A DNA stretch of 64,000 bases from Siphlonurus alternatus. Its lineage: Eukaryota > Arthropoda > Insecta > Ephemeroptera > Siphlonuridae. A program made the position numbers and the translations under genes. Under the pieces are notes generated by a model. That model was not told the origin of the DNA. It made no database searches and was given only the letters and a program-made list of their open reading frames with translations. The stretch is taken from positions 52,454,364-52,518,363 of the forward strand of contig OX463778.1 in assembly GCA_949825025.1 (NCBI GenBank), given 5' to 3'. Positions 46,399-59,335 of the stretch are shown piece by piece. Each line of letters opens with the position of its first letter. The stretch's first letter is position 1.

Positions 46399-47948
46399 TA
46401 TATGAAAAAAAAAAATATTAATTATCTGTAGCCGACTACGCTGGTTCCACTAAAAAGTTTTAAAAAATGTTTGCCACGGGGATTATTTTCACATTTTAAA
46501 TAATTATATTTCATAAATTTAATAACGACGTTAAAGCAGATTCGTTATTTACATTTAATTTTCTCAAAGAAAATTTAAAAATATCTTAAAATATCACTTT
46601 GACAAAATTAATTTTAATTTATTCCCATTTAAGTTAATTAATCAGGTAATTAATGACGAAGATAATAGCTGCCAGAATAGTCAAGTACATATACACTCTG
46701 GTCACACAGCAAATATTATTCCATTATTGCAAGATCATTCTATTTCCCTCGATATGCAGTATATAAATAATGACAGACCAAAGTACTTGCTTGATTTCAA
46801 ACTAAAGAATAAACACTAACTGATCACGAGTCCTTATCTATGCTCCCACTCTCAGCCAGTTTATAAAAGTGCGTTGCGTAAAAATGCCTCTCTCACTAAC
46901 ACAAGCTTACAATAATTAGCTAATTATTCTTCTCTATTTTATTATTGCTCATTACATCCCGGCTTTATTTATTCAATAATAAATTTTTATTCTTAATATT
47001 GAAAATAATATAATTTTTAACATTGAAGATTGTAGAGAAAATAGAGAATGATATTTTTCTTTCAAAATTAAGTAAAATATTCAAAGGATATTGATTTTCT
47101 TTAAAATTTTAAAAAGGTTCACCTGCAGTACTAATTACTTCAAACCACTTCTCTATAAAATAAAAATTTAACATTGAAATCCAATTTGTTAACAGGTTAA
47201 AAATAGCAACTTTATAATACTCTTGGTATACAGTATAAAAGAACTCGAAAGATATGATGGCACATATCACGCTTATATATATATAATAGTTTAAAATAGC
47301 ATAGAAAAGCACTATACACATGCAAAGTTATAATAATTCCACTGTCATATACATAATAACACATCACCTTCTTTAAATAATGTTGCTTCCTCATTTTTGT
47401 AACCTAATTATAACTTCAAAAAAATCTTTGACATTTTACTAATGGTCCTTTGAACTGTGATCAAAAATTCTATTACCTTAGCATAAAAAAAAGAAATTGC
47501 ATTTTGAAAATCAGTTGCAATTTCTACTTACGATCAAAGGAGGAAAAAGAAAATTTTCGTCTATTGTTACACACAATGCAAGTGAGGTTAAATTTTTAGA
47601 GAAAATTTAATCTCTTTTATGTCTATAGAAAATATTATGACGGCAACGCAACCCGAGTAGAAAGTACTTGCTAATATATTCATTTTTATGTTAACAAACA
47701 ACTATTAATTATCAAAAATGATCACAAATATTATTTTTAAAAATATTAGATGGTAAATTTTTACAAATAAAATTAATCATTTACATTCTATTTTACGTTT
47801 AAAGTAATAAACAAAACGAGCAAGTCTAAAAAATTAGCAAAAATTTAATATTAACTCTAATCCCCTAAAAACTATGCGATACTAATATCTTTTTTGTGCA
47901 AAATTTGCATTTGTGCATTTGTGCTTGAGCAATTACCGATTTTTTCAC

Positions 47949-48128
47949 TTAATTCATGGAAGGAGCATGTTTACTATTATTTGCGTTTTGTTTTGACACC
48001 TGTGTGACGTCATCTCCTGCACCTACACAAAGAGGTGGAAACTCTCGCTCTACTTCCGTTGATTGCGATGCTAGGATATTGCGTGGTGGTGACGTTTCTT
48101 GTGCATTTTCATTATTACTTGCTGACAT
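47949..48128 (-). CDS. Orphan 59-codon ORF, unknown
   Basis: ATG to TAA, reading MSASNNENAQETSPP, then VEREFPPLCVGAGDDV and SKHAPSMN. It has balanced composition in an AT-rich setting and an EFPPL motif of the sort seen in LINE ORF1 and other disordered N-termini. No domain is recognised. It may be a relic of a retroelement or chance. Confidence 0.25.
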   Translation of the reverse strand: MSASNNENAQETSPPRNILASQSTEVEREFPPLCVGAGDDVTQVSKQNANNSKHAPSMN

Positions 48129-48307
48129 CCCCCCTCATTAATCTAAAATAAATACAGCTGGGAGTTTTGTAATATAGGAAAATAATATTTTGTCATCAGC
48201 ATGGTGCAATACGGACAAACTACATGTTTTTTTAATAAAGTAACTGAGAGTCTAAAATTATGTTATTTTGATTTTAAATATGTTAAGATTTTTTGTTTTT
48301 TATAAAA

Positions 48308-50435
48308 TTAACCCATTAGAGCCTGAATTAATTTTTTGTTTCAAATTTAATTTTTTTTGCTATAATTTGAAAGTATTAGGTCTCTAAGTGAGAAAAATCA
48401 AAATTTTAATTTTTTTAAATTTTAATTGAAGTTTTAATTGACAATTAAAGAGTGATGCTAAATTGCATCGCTAGGCTCTAATGTAGTCAATTTCTGCTTT
48501 TTTGCTGTTTTGAGGTTAAGACCTCTTACAGTCCAAAAAAGTTTTTTGGGGGTCTCTAATGGGTAGGCCCTTCTGTTTTATGTCAAAACAAAAATTCAGA
48601 GGGTCCCAAGTGGGCCCTAAAGGCAAAGGACCCACTTTGACATCACTTATAGAAACAAAATAAAGTGTCAAAAAAGGCAATGGCTATTCAAATTTGTTAT
48701 ATCTGTGTGTTGAATATAATTTTTTATGTTACTTGGAAGCATATGAAGGGACTTCAACGGGTCCCAACAAGGGGTCCCAAGGGTCCCAGAGTAGTTTTTT
48801 GCTCCCTATTTTTTTATCATTGTAAGTGAATACCATATAGAAAGTATTATTTGAACTTATGGCATTGCAAGTCCCAAGATGCAAGTTACATGTTGGGGCC
48901 CATGCAGGGCGTAATATGAGACCCAGGGGCCCATAATACTCTTGCTCCTATATTTTAGTTTGGTATTTTATATATTTTCTAATGCAGCCCTCAGTGTCTT
49001 TATTCCAGTTAAGTGTAGCCCGTACCCTCAAGCTAGCGATAATTTTGTAAATATACAGTTACCTTGAAAATACGGTTAACCCTTTAGTAGCGCAAAAGCA
49101 ATGAGCATTACATTAGATTAGAAAATATGTAAGATGCTAAAATACAATATAAGAGCAAGCGTATTATGGGTCCCTGGGTCCCATGAGAGACCGTGCATAG
49201 ACTCCGCCATCATGTTGGGATATACCTTGCAATGCTAGCTCAAACAATACACTCGAGTGTACTGTTTTTGAGCTAGCATTGCAAGGTATGAACATGATGG
49301 CGGTGTCTATGCACGGTCTCTCATGGGACCCAGGGACCCATAATACGCTTGCTCTTATATTGTATTTTAGCATCTTACATATTTTCTAATCTAATGTAAT
49401 GCTCATTGCTTTTGCGCTACTAAAGGGTTAACCGTATTTTCAAGGTAACTGTATATTTACAAAATTATCGCTAGCTTGAGGGTACGGGTTACACTTTACT
49501 GGAATAAAGACACTGATGGCCGCATTAGAAAATATATAAAATACCAAACTAAAATATAGGAGCAAGAGTATTATGGGCCCCTGGGTCTCATATGAGGCCC
49601 TGCATGGGCCCCAACATGTAACTTGCATCTTGGGACTTGCAATGCCATAAGTTCAAATAATACTTTCTATATGGTATTCAATTAAAATGATAAAAAGAAT
49701 AGGGAGCAAAAAACTACTCTGGGACCCTTGGGACCCCTTGTTGGGACCCGTTGAAGTCCCTTCATATGCTTCCAAGTAACATAAAAAATTATATTCAACA
49801 CACAGATATAACAAATTTGAATAGCCATTGCCTTTTTTGACACTTTATTTTGTTTCTATAAGTGATGTCAAAGTGGGTCCTTTGCCTTTAGGACCCACTT
49901 GGGACCCTCTGAATTTTTGTTTTTACATAAAACAGAAGGATCTACTCATTAGAAATCCCCCAAAAAACTTTTTTGGACTGTAAGAGGTCGTAACCTCAAA
50001 ACAGCAAAAAAGCAGAAATTGACTACATTAGAGCCTAGCGATGCAATTTAGCATCACTCTTACTTGACACGGCATATCACCCAAAATATTTATGTCAACC
50101 AACTTTTTGATTTTTTACTTCAAAGTGTAGTATGTAGGGGGCATTTTCATATAAGAATGAAAATTTGACTACAATTTTAAAAAAAGTTATTAAAATATTT
50201 GCAAAATAACTTTGAGCAGAAGGCGAACAAAATTTGTACCCCAACTTTGATTTAGCGTCTGATGAACAATTTTTTTAAAAAAATCAAAATTGATATATTA
50301 GCATATCTATAGTGTCAATGCAAATAGTTATTGACTGTTTTTAGCAATATAGCATCGTAACTTTATTTTTAAATATTTTTTTGCCAGGGAGTGTTTTGCG
50401 ATGCTAAAATGCATCGCTAGGCTTTAATGGGTTAA
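48308..50435. mobile_element. TTAA-flanked piggyBac-like foldback element, 2.1 kb
   Basis: TTAACCCATTAGAGCC at 48308 and GGCTTTAATGGGTTAA ending at 50435 are inverted ends in a TTAA target, as in piggyBac elements. Inside, about 48449-49240 mirrors 49255-50062 with a modest number of mismatches (for example GGGTCCCAAGTGGG, AACATAAAAAATTATA and CTAGCGATAATTTTG segments). No transposase ORF remains, so it is non-autonomous. Confidence 0.7.
49076..49431. mobile_element. Nested TTAA-flanked palindrome
   Basis: TTAACCCTTTAGTAGCGC and GCGCTACTAAAGGGTTAA bound a palindrome of about 350 bp that sits at the exact middle of the element 48308-50435. It also starts with TTAACCC, so it is probably a second piggyBac-like MITE. 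The loop is at about 49250 (ACACTCGAGTGT). Confidence 0.65.
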
Positions 50436-50499
50436 TTTGATTACAACGGATTAATCAATTTGACTTTTAAAATTAGAATTTCTTGATCAATATATTGCT

Positions 50500-50710
50500 T
50501 TCAGATTATTATGTATATTCTCTGTGTTGTACGAGGTTATAGATATTTATTTGTAACTATATGTATAGTCATGTATATAATGTATGTTGCATTTTATTTA
50601 TGTTTTAGGATTGTACATAACTGCATTACAATGTGTATTCATCAATGTTTTCACAACAAGGACATGTCTGTATTGGAACAAATAAACAACTCAAATCAAA
50701 TTAAAGATTT
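50500..50710 (+). mobile_element. Possible LINE 3' end
   Basis: Ends GGAACAAATAAACAACTCAA followed by ATCAAATTAAAG, like the short A/T/C-rich tails of non-LTR elements; a similar tail occurs at about 58060-58095. No coding part is recognised. Confidence 0.3.
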
Positions 50711-53327
50711 TTCCGAGGGGTGTAACCGATTTTTAAAAAAATATGTAAAAATAGTTTTAAAAAAATCCATTTTTAAAAATGAAATTGGGGTTGTAAAGGT
50801 AATGATTACAATGTAATAAAAACACATATTATGTACTCCGATCGCAACAACATCAATACAAAAAGTAAAATTGTGTAATTAACAGATACATTGTCAAGTA
50901 TATATAAATACACTCTTTTTAAATTTAATTTTCTTATGTTACATTTGAATAAGATTTCAGAAATATGTATCTTTCGATTAATTTCATTGAAAATGATAAG
51001 ATTGTTGTTTTGATGAATTGATTATTTTTGGTACGAAGAGAATACTTCATTTGCAATTGAACGTGTTTGAATGGAGTAATTTATCTCATGGTATTATTAA
51101 TATCACATTTTAATTCAACGTGAATGTATAATCAATACACAATTAAGCTAATGCAATCAAACTCAATTGAAAATAACGTTTTGTCAAATGTGTTCAAGGA
51201 AATTACAATCGTGTTTGAACTGGTAGCCATCATGCTTCAATGTTTTAGTTGAAAAGAGAACGAATCAATTTTATACCTTTCACATTTCTCTCAATTAATT
51301 AAATTGAGCCAATTGCTTCATATATAAAAATATTTTCAATATAAAAATTGTAATCAATATTAACACTAATAATGTCAAAAGTAATATAAAATTCTTTTGA
51401 CAACAACAAAAGATTTATTTTTAACAACAAATAAAAAAGAAGAATTGCATTCCTTCTCAAGAAACGTTGATGATATTTTATTTTCAATTCTTTTATTATT
51501 AAAAAAAAATCGTAATAAACTTTACTCCATTTCAACGTAATAAAGAAGACAGCTAACTTACTTTTTGGTAAAACTTGACATGCAATTTACTTTTATTTAG
51601 TATGGCAGAGTGATGGATGAAGCGAGTTCCAGTTATTAATTTATACTCTGACTGTACAGCTTCACCGACATAAAGTGTCCTAAAGTGTCCCATGTATAAG
51701 CTTCCTTAAGTGAACGACAATAGTATTGTTGCATACTGATATTGTCAAAGAAAGATTTATCATTCTGGACCACAAGGTAGAATTTGATAAAGTTATAAAT
51801 AAGATCAACAATACACTTAAGTTATCGTAAACATTGACTGCAATCCAGAACACAATTTAATTAAATTTTAAGTCTATTATAGTGTGTTTTGTGCTTATAG
51901 AGGCTTCAATATTTCCTGAATGGAATATTTTCTCCATAAGCCACCGTGTTATTTAACTATCGATTTGAAAATATTCATGTTTTTCTTTCGATAATGATTT
52001 CTATTTTCCTTTAAAAAATTTATTTAATAAAAAAAGCAATGTTGAGTGTTTTTCTTTTACATAAATTTAGATAGGACGGTGCGAGGACCACAAAATCAGC
52101 TGACTGGTTGTCTTCATGTATATTATTAATTAACTATACGTACAGGTACTTGCCAACGGTGAAGTGTAATGAATACAACTATAACAGAGAGACCTCAAAC
52201 TGAGTGTGTGGTTGCCTCTTTAGAAACTCGTAGAGAAGGGAAAATTATACATGCAAGGAAATTTGATATTATGAATAAATTATGTTGTTCTATTATATAC
52301 ATGTTTCGATTGAAAGTCATAAATAAATAATCATTTACAACTGCAGACTCTACAAGTTGTAATTAACATTATTAATTAATTACTAGCTTCAGGAAACTGT
52401 TATTTATTGATAGTACTTTGGAAATATTCAGAACTATTAGACAAACCTCTGGAGAGTAACAACGTTACCTGTGTGGTATTCTAATTTAATTTAACGCCAC
52501 TAATTAATAATTAATTATATCAACGTGAGAACCACTGTCATAACATGCTGTATGTTTCGTTTTGTATGTATAGGCTAGTCTGTCTATAACCAAGAGTAAA
52601 ACCTTCTAGGAAAGGCGGCGGCCTAGAGTTAGGTTGATGTATACCTTTCTCCAAGCGCAGCATTGCGTACAATATAATTATATCAAAATGTTATATCATT
52701 GTACTTGTATCGTTAGTTTATATTTAGTATGAAATATATTTTTTACGAAACAAAATAATACTTATATTTTTGTTCTCTTTTTTAAAATAATTGAAAGAAA
52801 AAAATCATTGTTCTAATTGTAATTAAATACTCTTGCTATTTAATTAAAGTCTAGTACTAAAAAATTGAAAACTCTTAGCAAATATTTTTTATTAAATATA
52901 TTTTATTTATTTGGATCTTTTCGGTTTTACAAGACAATTTAAGGGGCATTCACAAAGTCTTAAGACCACATTTAAGGCTCGATAATTTAAAGCTTGATTT
53001 TAGACGTGTTTTTTAGGCCCAAAATTTCTGGTCTTAAATTATTGAGCCTTAAATGTGGCCTTAAGGCTTTGTGAATGCCCCTTTATATGTTCACGTTAGT
53101 ACCAAATATGTTACACAATGTTGAAAATAAAATAAATATTTAATATAATATATTTATATACCTAGCAACATCCTGCGGAAATTTTAAAACGTCAATACTC
53201 CATTCATATTATTTTAATTTTCCCACAATGTTTTTACTTGAGTTACATAAATTATATGTTTTCTATAATATCAGCACTATAAAATATACGTTATAAATAT
53301 TTTAGTTTATTATTACATCGACGGCTC
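50711..53327. other. Intergenic region upstream of the globin gene
   Basis: AT-rich with no supported exon. It contains the foldback at 52942-53085. Confidence 0.5.
52942..53085. mobile_element. Foldback element AAGGGGCATTCACAAAG
   Basis: AAGGGGCATTCACAAAGTCT mirrored by GGCTTTGTGAATGCCCCTTT, inner AATTTAAGGC-type arms; same family as the element at 9760. Confidence 0.8.
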
Positions 53328-53449
53328 ATGCGCGAACTGCCGGGTGGTGGTGGGGGGAGAAAGGAAGGGTTGAAGTCCCATCTGTTGATGCGGGGGAGTA
53401 GTTTCTTGGTGAACGCAGGAGGGTAGTTATGTTGGTGGCAAGCGCTTGA
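53328..53449 (+). promoter_or_regulatory. GC-rich globin leader with two upstream ORFs
   Basis: A GC-rich stretch immediately upstream of the globin ATG. It holds an ATG at 53328 opening a 32-codon ORF that stops at 53426, and a second ATG at 53429 with a 6-codon ORF ending at TGA 53447-53449, four bases before the globin start. A CATGCGCG (NRF1-like) site overlaps the first ATG. Whether these are transcribed depends on the true start site. Confidence 0.45.
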
Positions 53450-53453
53450 GAAC

Positions 53454-53659
53454 ATGGGTAATAAGAGCACCAAGTCAGGGGTCGCGGGCACCCCTGAGGG
53501 CAATGGTACCGTAGTGACTGAGCACCAGGTTGTCCCCGAGACCCTTGGTAGCGAAGTGATGTTACCAAGTCTCACTGAGGGACAAATGATATTGTTGGCG
53601 GAGACCTGGAAGGAACTTGAGTCGAATATCGCTAAGGTTGGAGTCATCACTTTTATAAG
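53454..53659 (+). CDS. Globin X-like globin, exon 1 (partial gene)
   Basis: ATG followed by 68 codons and two bases, ending ATAAG/GTAAGT. The helix A-B sequence LTEGQMILLAETWKEL then AKVGVITFIR matches globin X and neuroglobin-type globins (AKVGIIVFIRLFETHPE as I recall it). The intron falls at the conserved B12.2, phase-2 position. The N-terminus MGNKSTKS fits the N-myristoylation consensus (Gly2, Thr6), as known for membrane-bound globin X, and a Gly/Thr/Glu-rich linker of about 30 residues precedes helix A. Later exons with the proximal and distal histidines were not found in 53660-64000, so heme binding cannot be checked here. Confidence 0.85.
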
Positions 53660-56600
53660 GTAAGTTGATTTTAATGAAGATTTTTCTTGAATGAGAAATT
53701 TACGAGATTGAAATATAGATAAAAGTACGGTGCTTTTAGATTGTATTGAAGTCGCGTAAAAAAAAAAAGTACTTGCAAATCTATTTACACGCCTTCTGTG
53801 TATACAACCAGGGAATAGATCATCATGGTATTCCCTGATACAACCATACAGTTCTCTATTATTTTATCAAGTGCTAATTTTTTATCTTTTGTTCACTTTG
53901 TTACTCAATTCAGAATGAAACTAAAAATTTGTTAAATACATTAATAAAATAATTTGCACCTGCGAGCTTACAAAAAGTGCCAATTATTTACAAAGAAACG
54001 TAAAAAAAAAAGTTTTTCTTTTCTTTCCTATACTTAAGATTGTGTTAGTTTATATTATTTTTTACTGGGATTTGTTTTTTTATGTTTTCACTATGATAAC
54101 TTCAGTCAAAAATAATAATGTACTTATAATAAAATTATCTTGTATTTATAAATATAAAATTGTATTCAAGCATCATTACTTTCAATAAAAGTTATAAATA
54201 ACTTGTAAATTATTTAACTAATTACAAAACACGAAGCCTTCAATCAAATTTTCACGTGTTCTTAACAGCCGCAACATTTTTTATTGAAGTAATGGAAATC
54301 TTTAGCTTTGTTTCTCATTCAAATTAATCGCTCCAAGTTAACCAATATCGTTATTCTAACTTTAGCCAGTAAAGTTAAGATTAATGAAATACCTATAAGG
54401 CTTCCTCAACAAATTTTCACGGGGTATTAAAACAGGATTAATTAAATCTGTAGCCTTAGGCACTTGCGAATATAAACGCGGAAAGGAGCTAGAAAACAAA
54501 TGACGTACGCAAATATATTTTTCTTGTTATTCAATATCACTTTAAAATTTAAAATATGTTTTAAACAGGGAAATTAATTATAATGAATTTTATCACAGGT
54601 GTTTCAAACTATTTTTCTGCGTTATTTCTGTGTTAATGTTAACATTTAATGTATATACAATATACGTAGTACCAGTTACTAATTTCTTTATTGATTTATT
54701 GAATATTTGAAAATTAATTAATATTGCTTGAAAACAACATATTTTGCAAATTCTATTAAATCCATACGACAAGTTATTGAAAACTATAAGGTTTGAATTA
54801 TATACAAATGAAAATATGTACATGCTGAATTTTCCTATATCCATTTCTATAAAAAAATTGTTTTCTAAAAAAAATACGAGTAAAATAAAGTAAACTGGAA
54901 TATGTAAATATATAGTGTTCTATATCTATATATATTCTTATAGATATACTGTATTGGATTCAATAAACAAATACAAATCCTCTGAGGAGAAAACAATGAG
55001 GTGAATCAAATTGCATAACATGGTCATTCAATCACAAATATTTTCAGTTGTATGTACTGCGATGAACTCCACCAAATTATATTTCTTTATGATATTTTGC
55101 ACTCGTGAACTTTGCAATTTCCCGGGCTGACAGAGAGCTGCTTACTTTCAATTTTTGAAGACATAAAAGACGTCTCTGGGGAGTTGAACTTCTTAACTTT
55201 GGCCACAAAGTCACGTGCTCGGGTCGATCGACTTCAGACCTTTTCGAAAATCACAGTAGCAAAAACATAGTTTAATATTTAAAAAAAATTGCAATTTTAC
55301 CTTTGAATAAGATTGGGAAAAAAAAAATGGGATAAAATTTATTATGATTTTTTCAGTAATATTTTTATTCTATAAACAACAATAAATTTTATTTCAAATA
55401 TTACTATAATTTAATCAATATATATTGTTACAATATATGATAAAATAATAATCTAGTAAGATGTAATTAATGTGCTATAGAAATGTATTTTATTATTGTT
55501 ATATTATTTTATCGCAAGAAATAATACTGTTTGAATAAATAATGCATAACATATATAAAAAAGATTATTATTATTCAGTTTTGTAGCAAAATATCTTGCA
55601 GAAAATAAAATTATGCATTCTGAATCGATTGTTATTATTTTAAACTTTACAATATCTTCGAAGTTATGAAAAATATTTTAAACTTATGTTTGTTTTTTCC
55701 ATACATCCAATATTTATATCACTTCCAAGAACGGGCTTTATTTAAAAAATTCACAAAAAAATGGTTGGTTATATTCCATATTACATAACATAACCAATCA
55801 ATTTAAACGGTTTCAATTTTTTACTATTCATAAATAATACTTTATATTGGTAAGAATATTATGCTACAATGAATTTAATATTCGCATTTAAATATAATCA
55901 AAAATAACCATTTTCATTAATTTCATTAATATTTAGAATGAAATGAAGTCTCTTGTTATGTTTGATATATATTTTGATACTAATATGAAATAATATATTG
56001 TTTTGTATTTTATAACTTCCCAAAAATAATCTTCAAGATTTGTTTCTAAAATTTGACAGAAAAATTTTCAGTACCTTCATTGGTTCTGCTTTTATAACAA
56101 TTTAATAAGATCATTATGTTACAAAGTTTGACACAAAATTAATTATAATGACCTCACAGCCTTGGTCTAACTAAAACAAAAATGGTATACGCACTGCGCA
56201 CGTACCACTCTGGCTGTCTCTGTACATAATATTTTATGTATGACAGTGTCAGAGTCTGAGGGTCAAGAAATAACCTTTAGGTCTTATGTTGGAAGTGCCA
56301 GCAAAATATCAGTGAAAAATATCGTAAAATCTCCAAACTTTTTGACGGTGCGTAACATTCAAAATTTAGAGCATCGCCCAACGTCAAACATAATAAAGTA
56401 TGATGTAAAACTTTTACAACTTATCTGTCTACAGTAAAACTAGCTGCTGCTGCTATTTTGGTTATTTTATTTTTTTAAAAAAGGTACAGATCATCAAAGG
56501 GAAAAGAAAGTTTGTGTAAATTAAATATTAACACAAATTTATGAGAGAGTTTGCATCTGAGGTCAAAATATCGCTGTGGAAACTTTATCTAAGTCCAGAA

Positions 56601-56743
56601 CTACATGATGGTATATATAAAAGCTGAAAACATGTTCACAAAAAGTGGTCCACCAAAAAGCAGTTCTTTTTTTTTATAACCTTTGTTTCGATTTGAACGC
56701 AATTTTTCATTGTTGCTCTCATGACGGGCATTTAAATAGAAGG

Positions 56744-56982
56744 TCCATTCCAGGGCTAATCCTCTATTGTAGGGGGTATAGTCACTCCCTTCCGGCTTAT
56801 GGAGGCCCAATTCTGAATTCTGATTGGCTTAGAAATAACCCGTTTTGCTGAAACGCCTTCCTATTGGTTAAAAAGGGGTTATTTGCGTGTTGTTTACAAA
56901 TTTCAACAATCCAATTTTTTTTGTAACGGTCTTGAGTGACTTTACCCGGTTCAATAGAGGATTAGCCCTGGTCCATTCATCA
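56744..56982. mobile_element. Foldback element CCAGGGCTAATCC
   Basis: CCAGGGCTAATCCTCTATTG at the left and CAATAGAGGATTAGCCCTGG at the right are exact inverses; CAGTC-type inner arms are shorter. Confidence 0.8.
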
Positions 56983-59259
56983 AAAATACGAAACATTTTC
57001 CTTTTTAATAATTGTAACAATTGAGCTTGCTGACGTTATTGTGATTTTTAATTAATTATTTTATTTAATTAATGATAAATCTATATTTTAAATTTACAAT
57101 TTTTCTATAGAAATTTGAACGTTGTAAGCAATTGATAACGCAGATTGCATACTACCTGGTCCTAACAATAAAAAAGGGGTTTAAAAGTTAACAAACTCTA
57201 AATTTGCAAGTATTAACTGAAGGTAACTATTGTTTACTTGATGTTTTGAGTCGGCATGGTATTTGAATAAGAAGATACAATACTACAATATGAAAGAGAA
57301 TGTAACTTGTAACTACTTTTACATTGTACGCTTGTTTAATAAACACAAATAATCAATAAAGAAATTTTTTAATTTTTCTCTCGCAATCTTCCTTGTTTGA
57401 AGAAAGTCACGATCTATTTTGAATCTGTATTTTTCTTAACAATTTTTATTCCATAAATTGTTCATGTAAGAATAAATGTATTGCAGTAAAAAAAAACCGC
57501 GGGGAATGCAGAATTGCTGCCGAGTCTTCACATATTGAACAAAAGATACAAAGAAGATTTTTGCTCACTGCTGCCCCGAAGGCTTACATTGGGGTCAAGA
57601 GCTGTGGTTATGCAGTGAGGTTGGGAAGGTTCAGGGACAAAATTGTGACCATATTACAAAATAACGAGAAACGTGCTCAAGTGCACACCCAGAAATTTGT
57701 GTCATCATGCATTTCAAGTCTTGTTGCATTTTGTTTTAATAGTGTGCGTATTCAGCGCGAGTCCAGATATCTTGTAATATGTCTTCTTTCTTTAATTTAT
57801 TTCATATAAATTATAAACAATTAAAAACTGCAATATCCTAGAAATTGCTGTATTAAAGCACTATAAAAAATTATATTGAATTAGTCGCCAATAGAGTAAG
57901 TTAATATGTTAACGAACAAAACAACCTACAGTTTGTGTAATTAATGCATTTGTATATTTAATTATATTTTAGGCCTATTTTAAGTGTGTTTTTGTGATAT
58001 TGGTATATGTTTCCTTGTTGGTGATGTACTATATTATGTATTCATAAAAATATAAAATGGCATTGGATAAAATAAACAAATCAAATCACACAAATCAAGT
58101 CTTCATCTCGTTGTGTTATTAAAATAAATTAAGGACAGTTAAGAATATAAATATTACAACACATTTTCAGAAACCAATAAATTTTTAGTATAGGTAATGA
58201 TAGTTTTGAGTATTCATTTAAAAATAAATATTTTAAAATAACTAATGCAAGGTAAAACTGAATCAAATGGTAGGACGTTATTTTTTTTAGTATACATTTT
58301 AGTAAATAAACACCTGGAAACATGCTCTATACAACGAATTTTAAACTTCAATGAAAACGGAAAATTGTTTGTTATTTTAGTTGATCATACAAAAATATAT
58401 TTTCAACTTGATGTTTCATACAAAAGCAAGTGTTTGAGAGATACTTCGTGTAGAGTAAGAAGCCCCCCCCCCCCCACTTTTGATTATAATTACGCCACGG
58501 GCCGCCCACAACTCTGGTCTGTGTCTCACGGGAGCACCATCCGCCCACCTACGTATTTCTTTCATCCGATAAATGTTTGTTTTCTTAAACTCGGCCCCCA
58601 AAGCTGTGGGTGTTTACACCGTAACACTTTTCTTATACTCTCGATTCAATTTTGAATGAAGTTCTATGAAACAACACTGTTTTATGTTATTTTACACCAG
58701 AAATATCAGCTAATATTTTCTTAATTTTCAAATTGAATCCATAAAATAAATTATGAAATTTAATATCTAGATATTCATTTTATCTTTTAATATCTTTGTA
58801 AAGATCTTCTGAGGAAATATCTCTAAGGATTTGCTAAAAATGAGAGCATTGCTAATCCGACAAAGATAATTTCAACTTTGGTGATTATTAGATTATACTT
58901 GGAAATTTATAAGAGCCTCAGTGGTTCTTTCTATGGAACTTGAACAGAAATTCTTTTTTAGTATTTTACTATCTGTCTTGTGATCTCAAATTTTTTCTTT
59001 CATATGAAGATCATTGATAATCTGAGCTTTGATGTCTGGCTGCAATATATACTTGCCTTATCATGACAAGTCTTATAACTAACCAACAATTTTATTTTAT
59101 ATTTTATTACATTTTTTTAAATAATTTAACATTACAAAAATGTGTCGGAATAACCTGGGTATGCTTTCTTGTTATCGTTATTATATGTGATGTATTATAA
59201 ATTATTTTCAGTGGTTTAATTAATTCTCTCTAACATCTTCAAAATCGAGAAAAAAGATG

Positions 59260-59335
59260 CTGTGACGTCATAGTCATGCAAATTTTTCTCTAGGATTACG
59301 TGTTAAACATTTGCATGACTGTGACGTCACAGCGT
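59260..59335. mobile_element. Short palindrome with GACTATGACGTCA arms
   Basis: GATGCTGTGACGTCATAGTC and GCATGACTGTGACGTCACAG arms with a GTGTTAAACAT centre; same family as 24085-24172 with the centre reversed. Confidence 0.75.

Larger units (their letters stand above)
44604..48307. other. Intergenic region downstream of COX7A2L
   Basis: Holds the CTCCGGAAGT element, the foldback at 45668-45955 and an old MITE at 46179. An open frame on the minus strand at 47949-48128 is listed separately. No other exon was seen. Confidence 0.5.

Noticed and set aside
55130..55250. GC-richer patch with open frames on both strands (LSIFEDIKDVSGELNF on plus)
   Set aside because: Tested as globin exon 2 and does not fit; neither strand gave a convincing exon with both splice sites.
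57490..57809. Candidate globin exon or LINE ORF2 end (reads LTAAPKAYIGVKSCGYAV)
   Set aside because: No globin residues match, and no reverse-transcriptase motif is visible. The following tail hints at a LINE 3' end, but evidence is too thin for a call.
58245..58655. 136-codon plus-strand open frame crossing a C-run
   Set aside because: The frame crosses a poly-C tract and repeat-like sequence with no domain or splice support.
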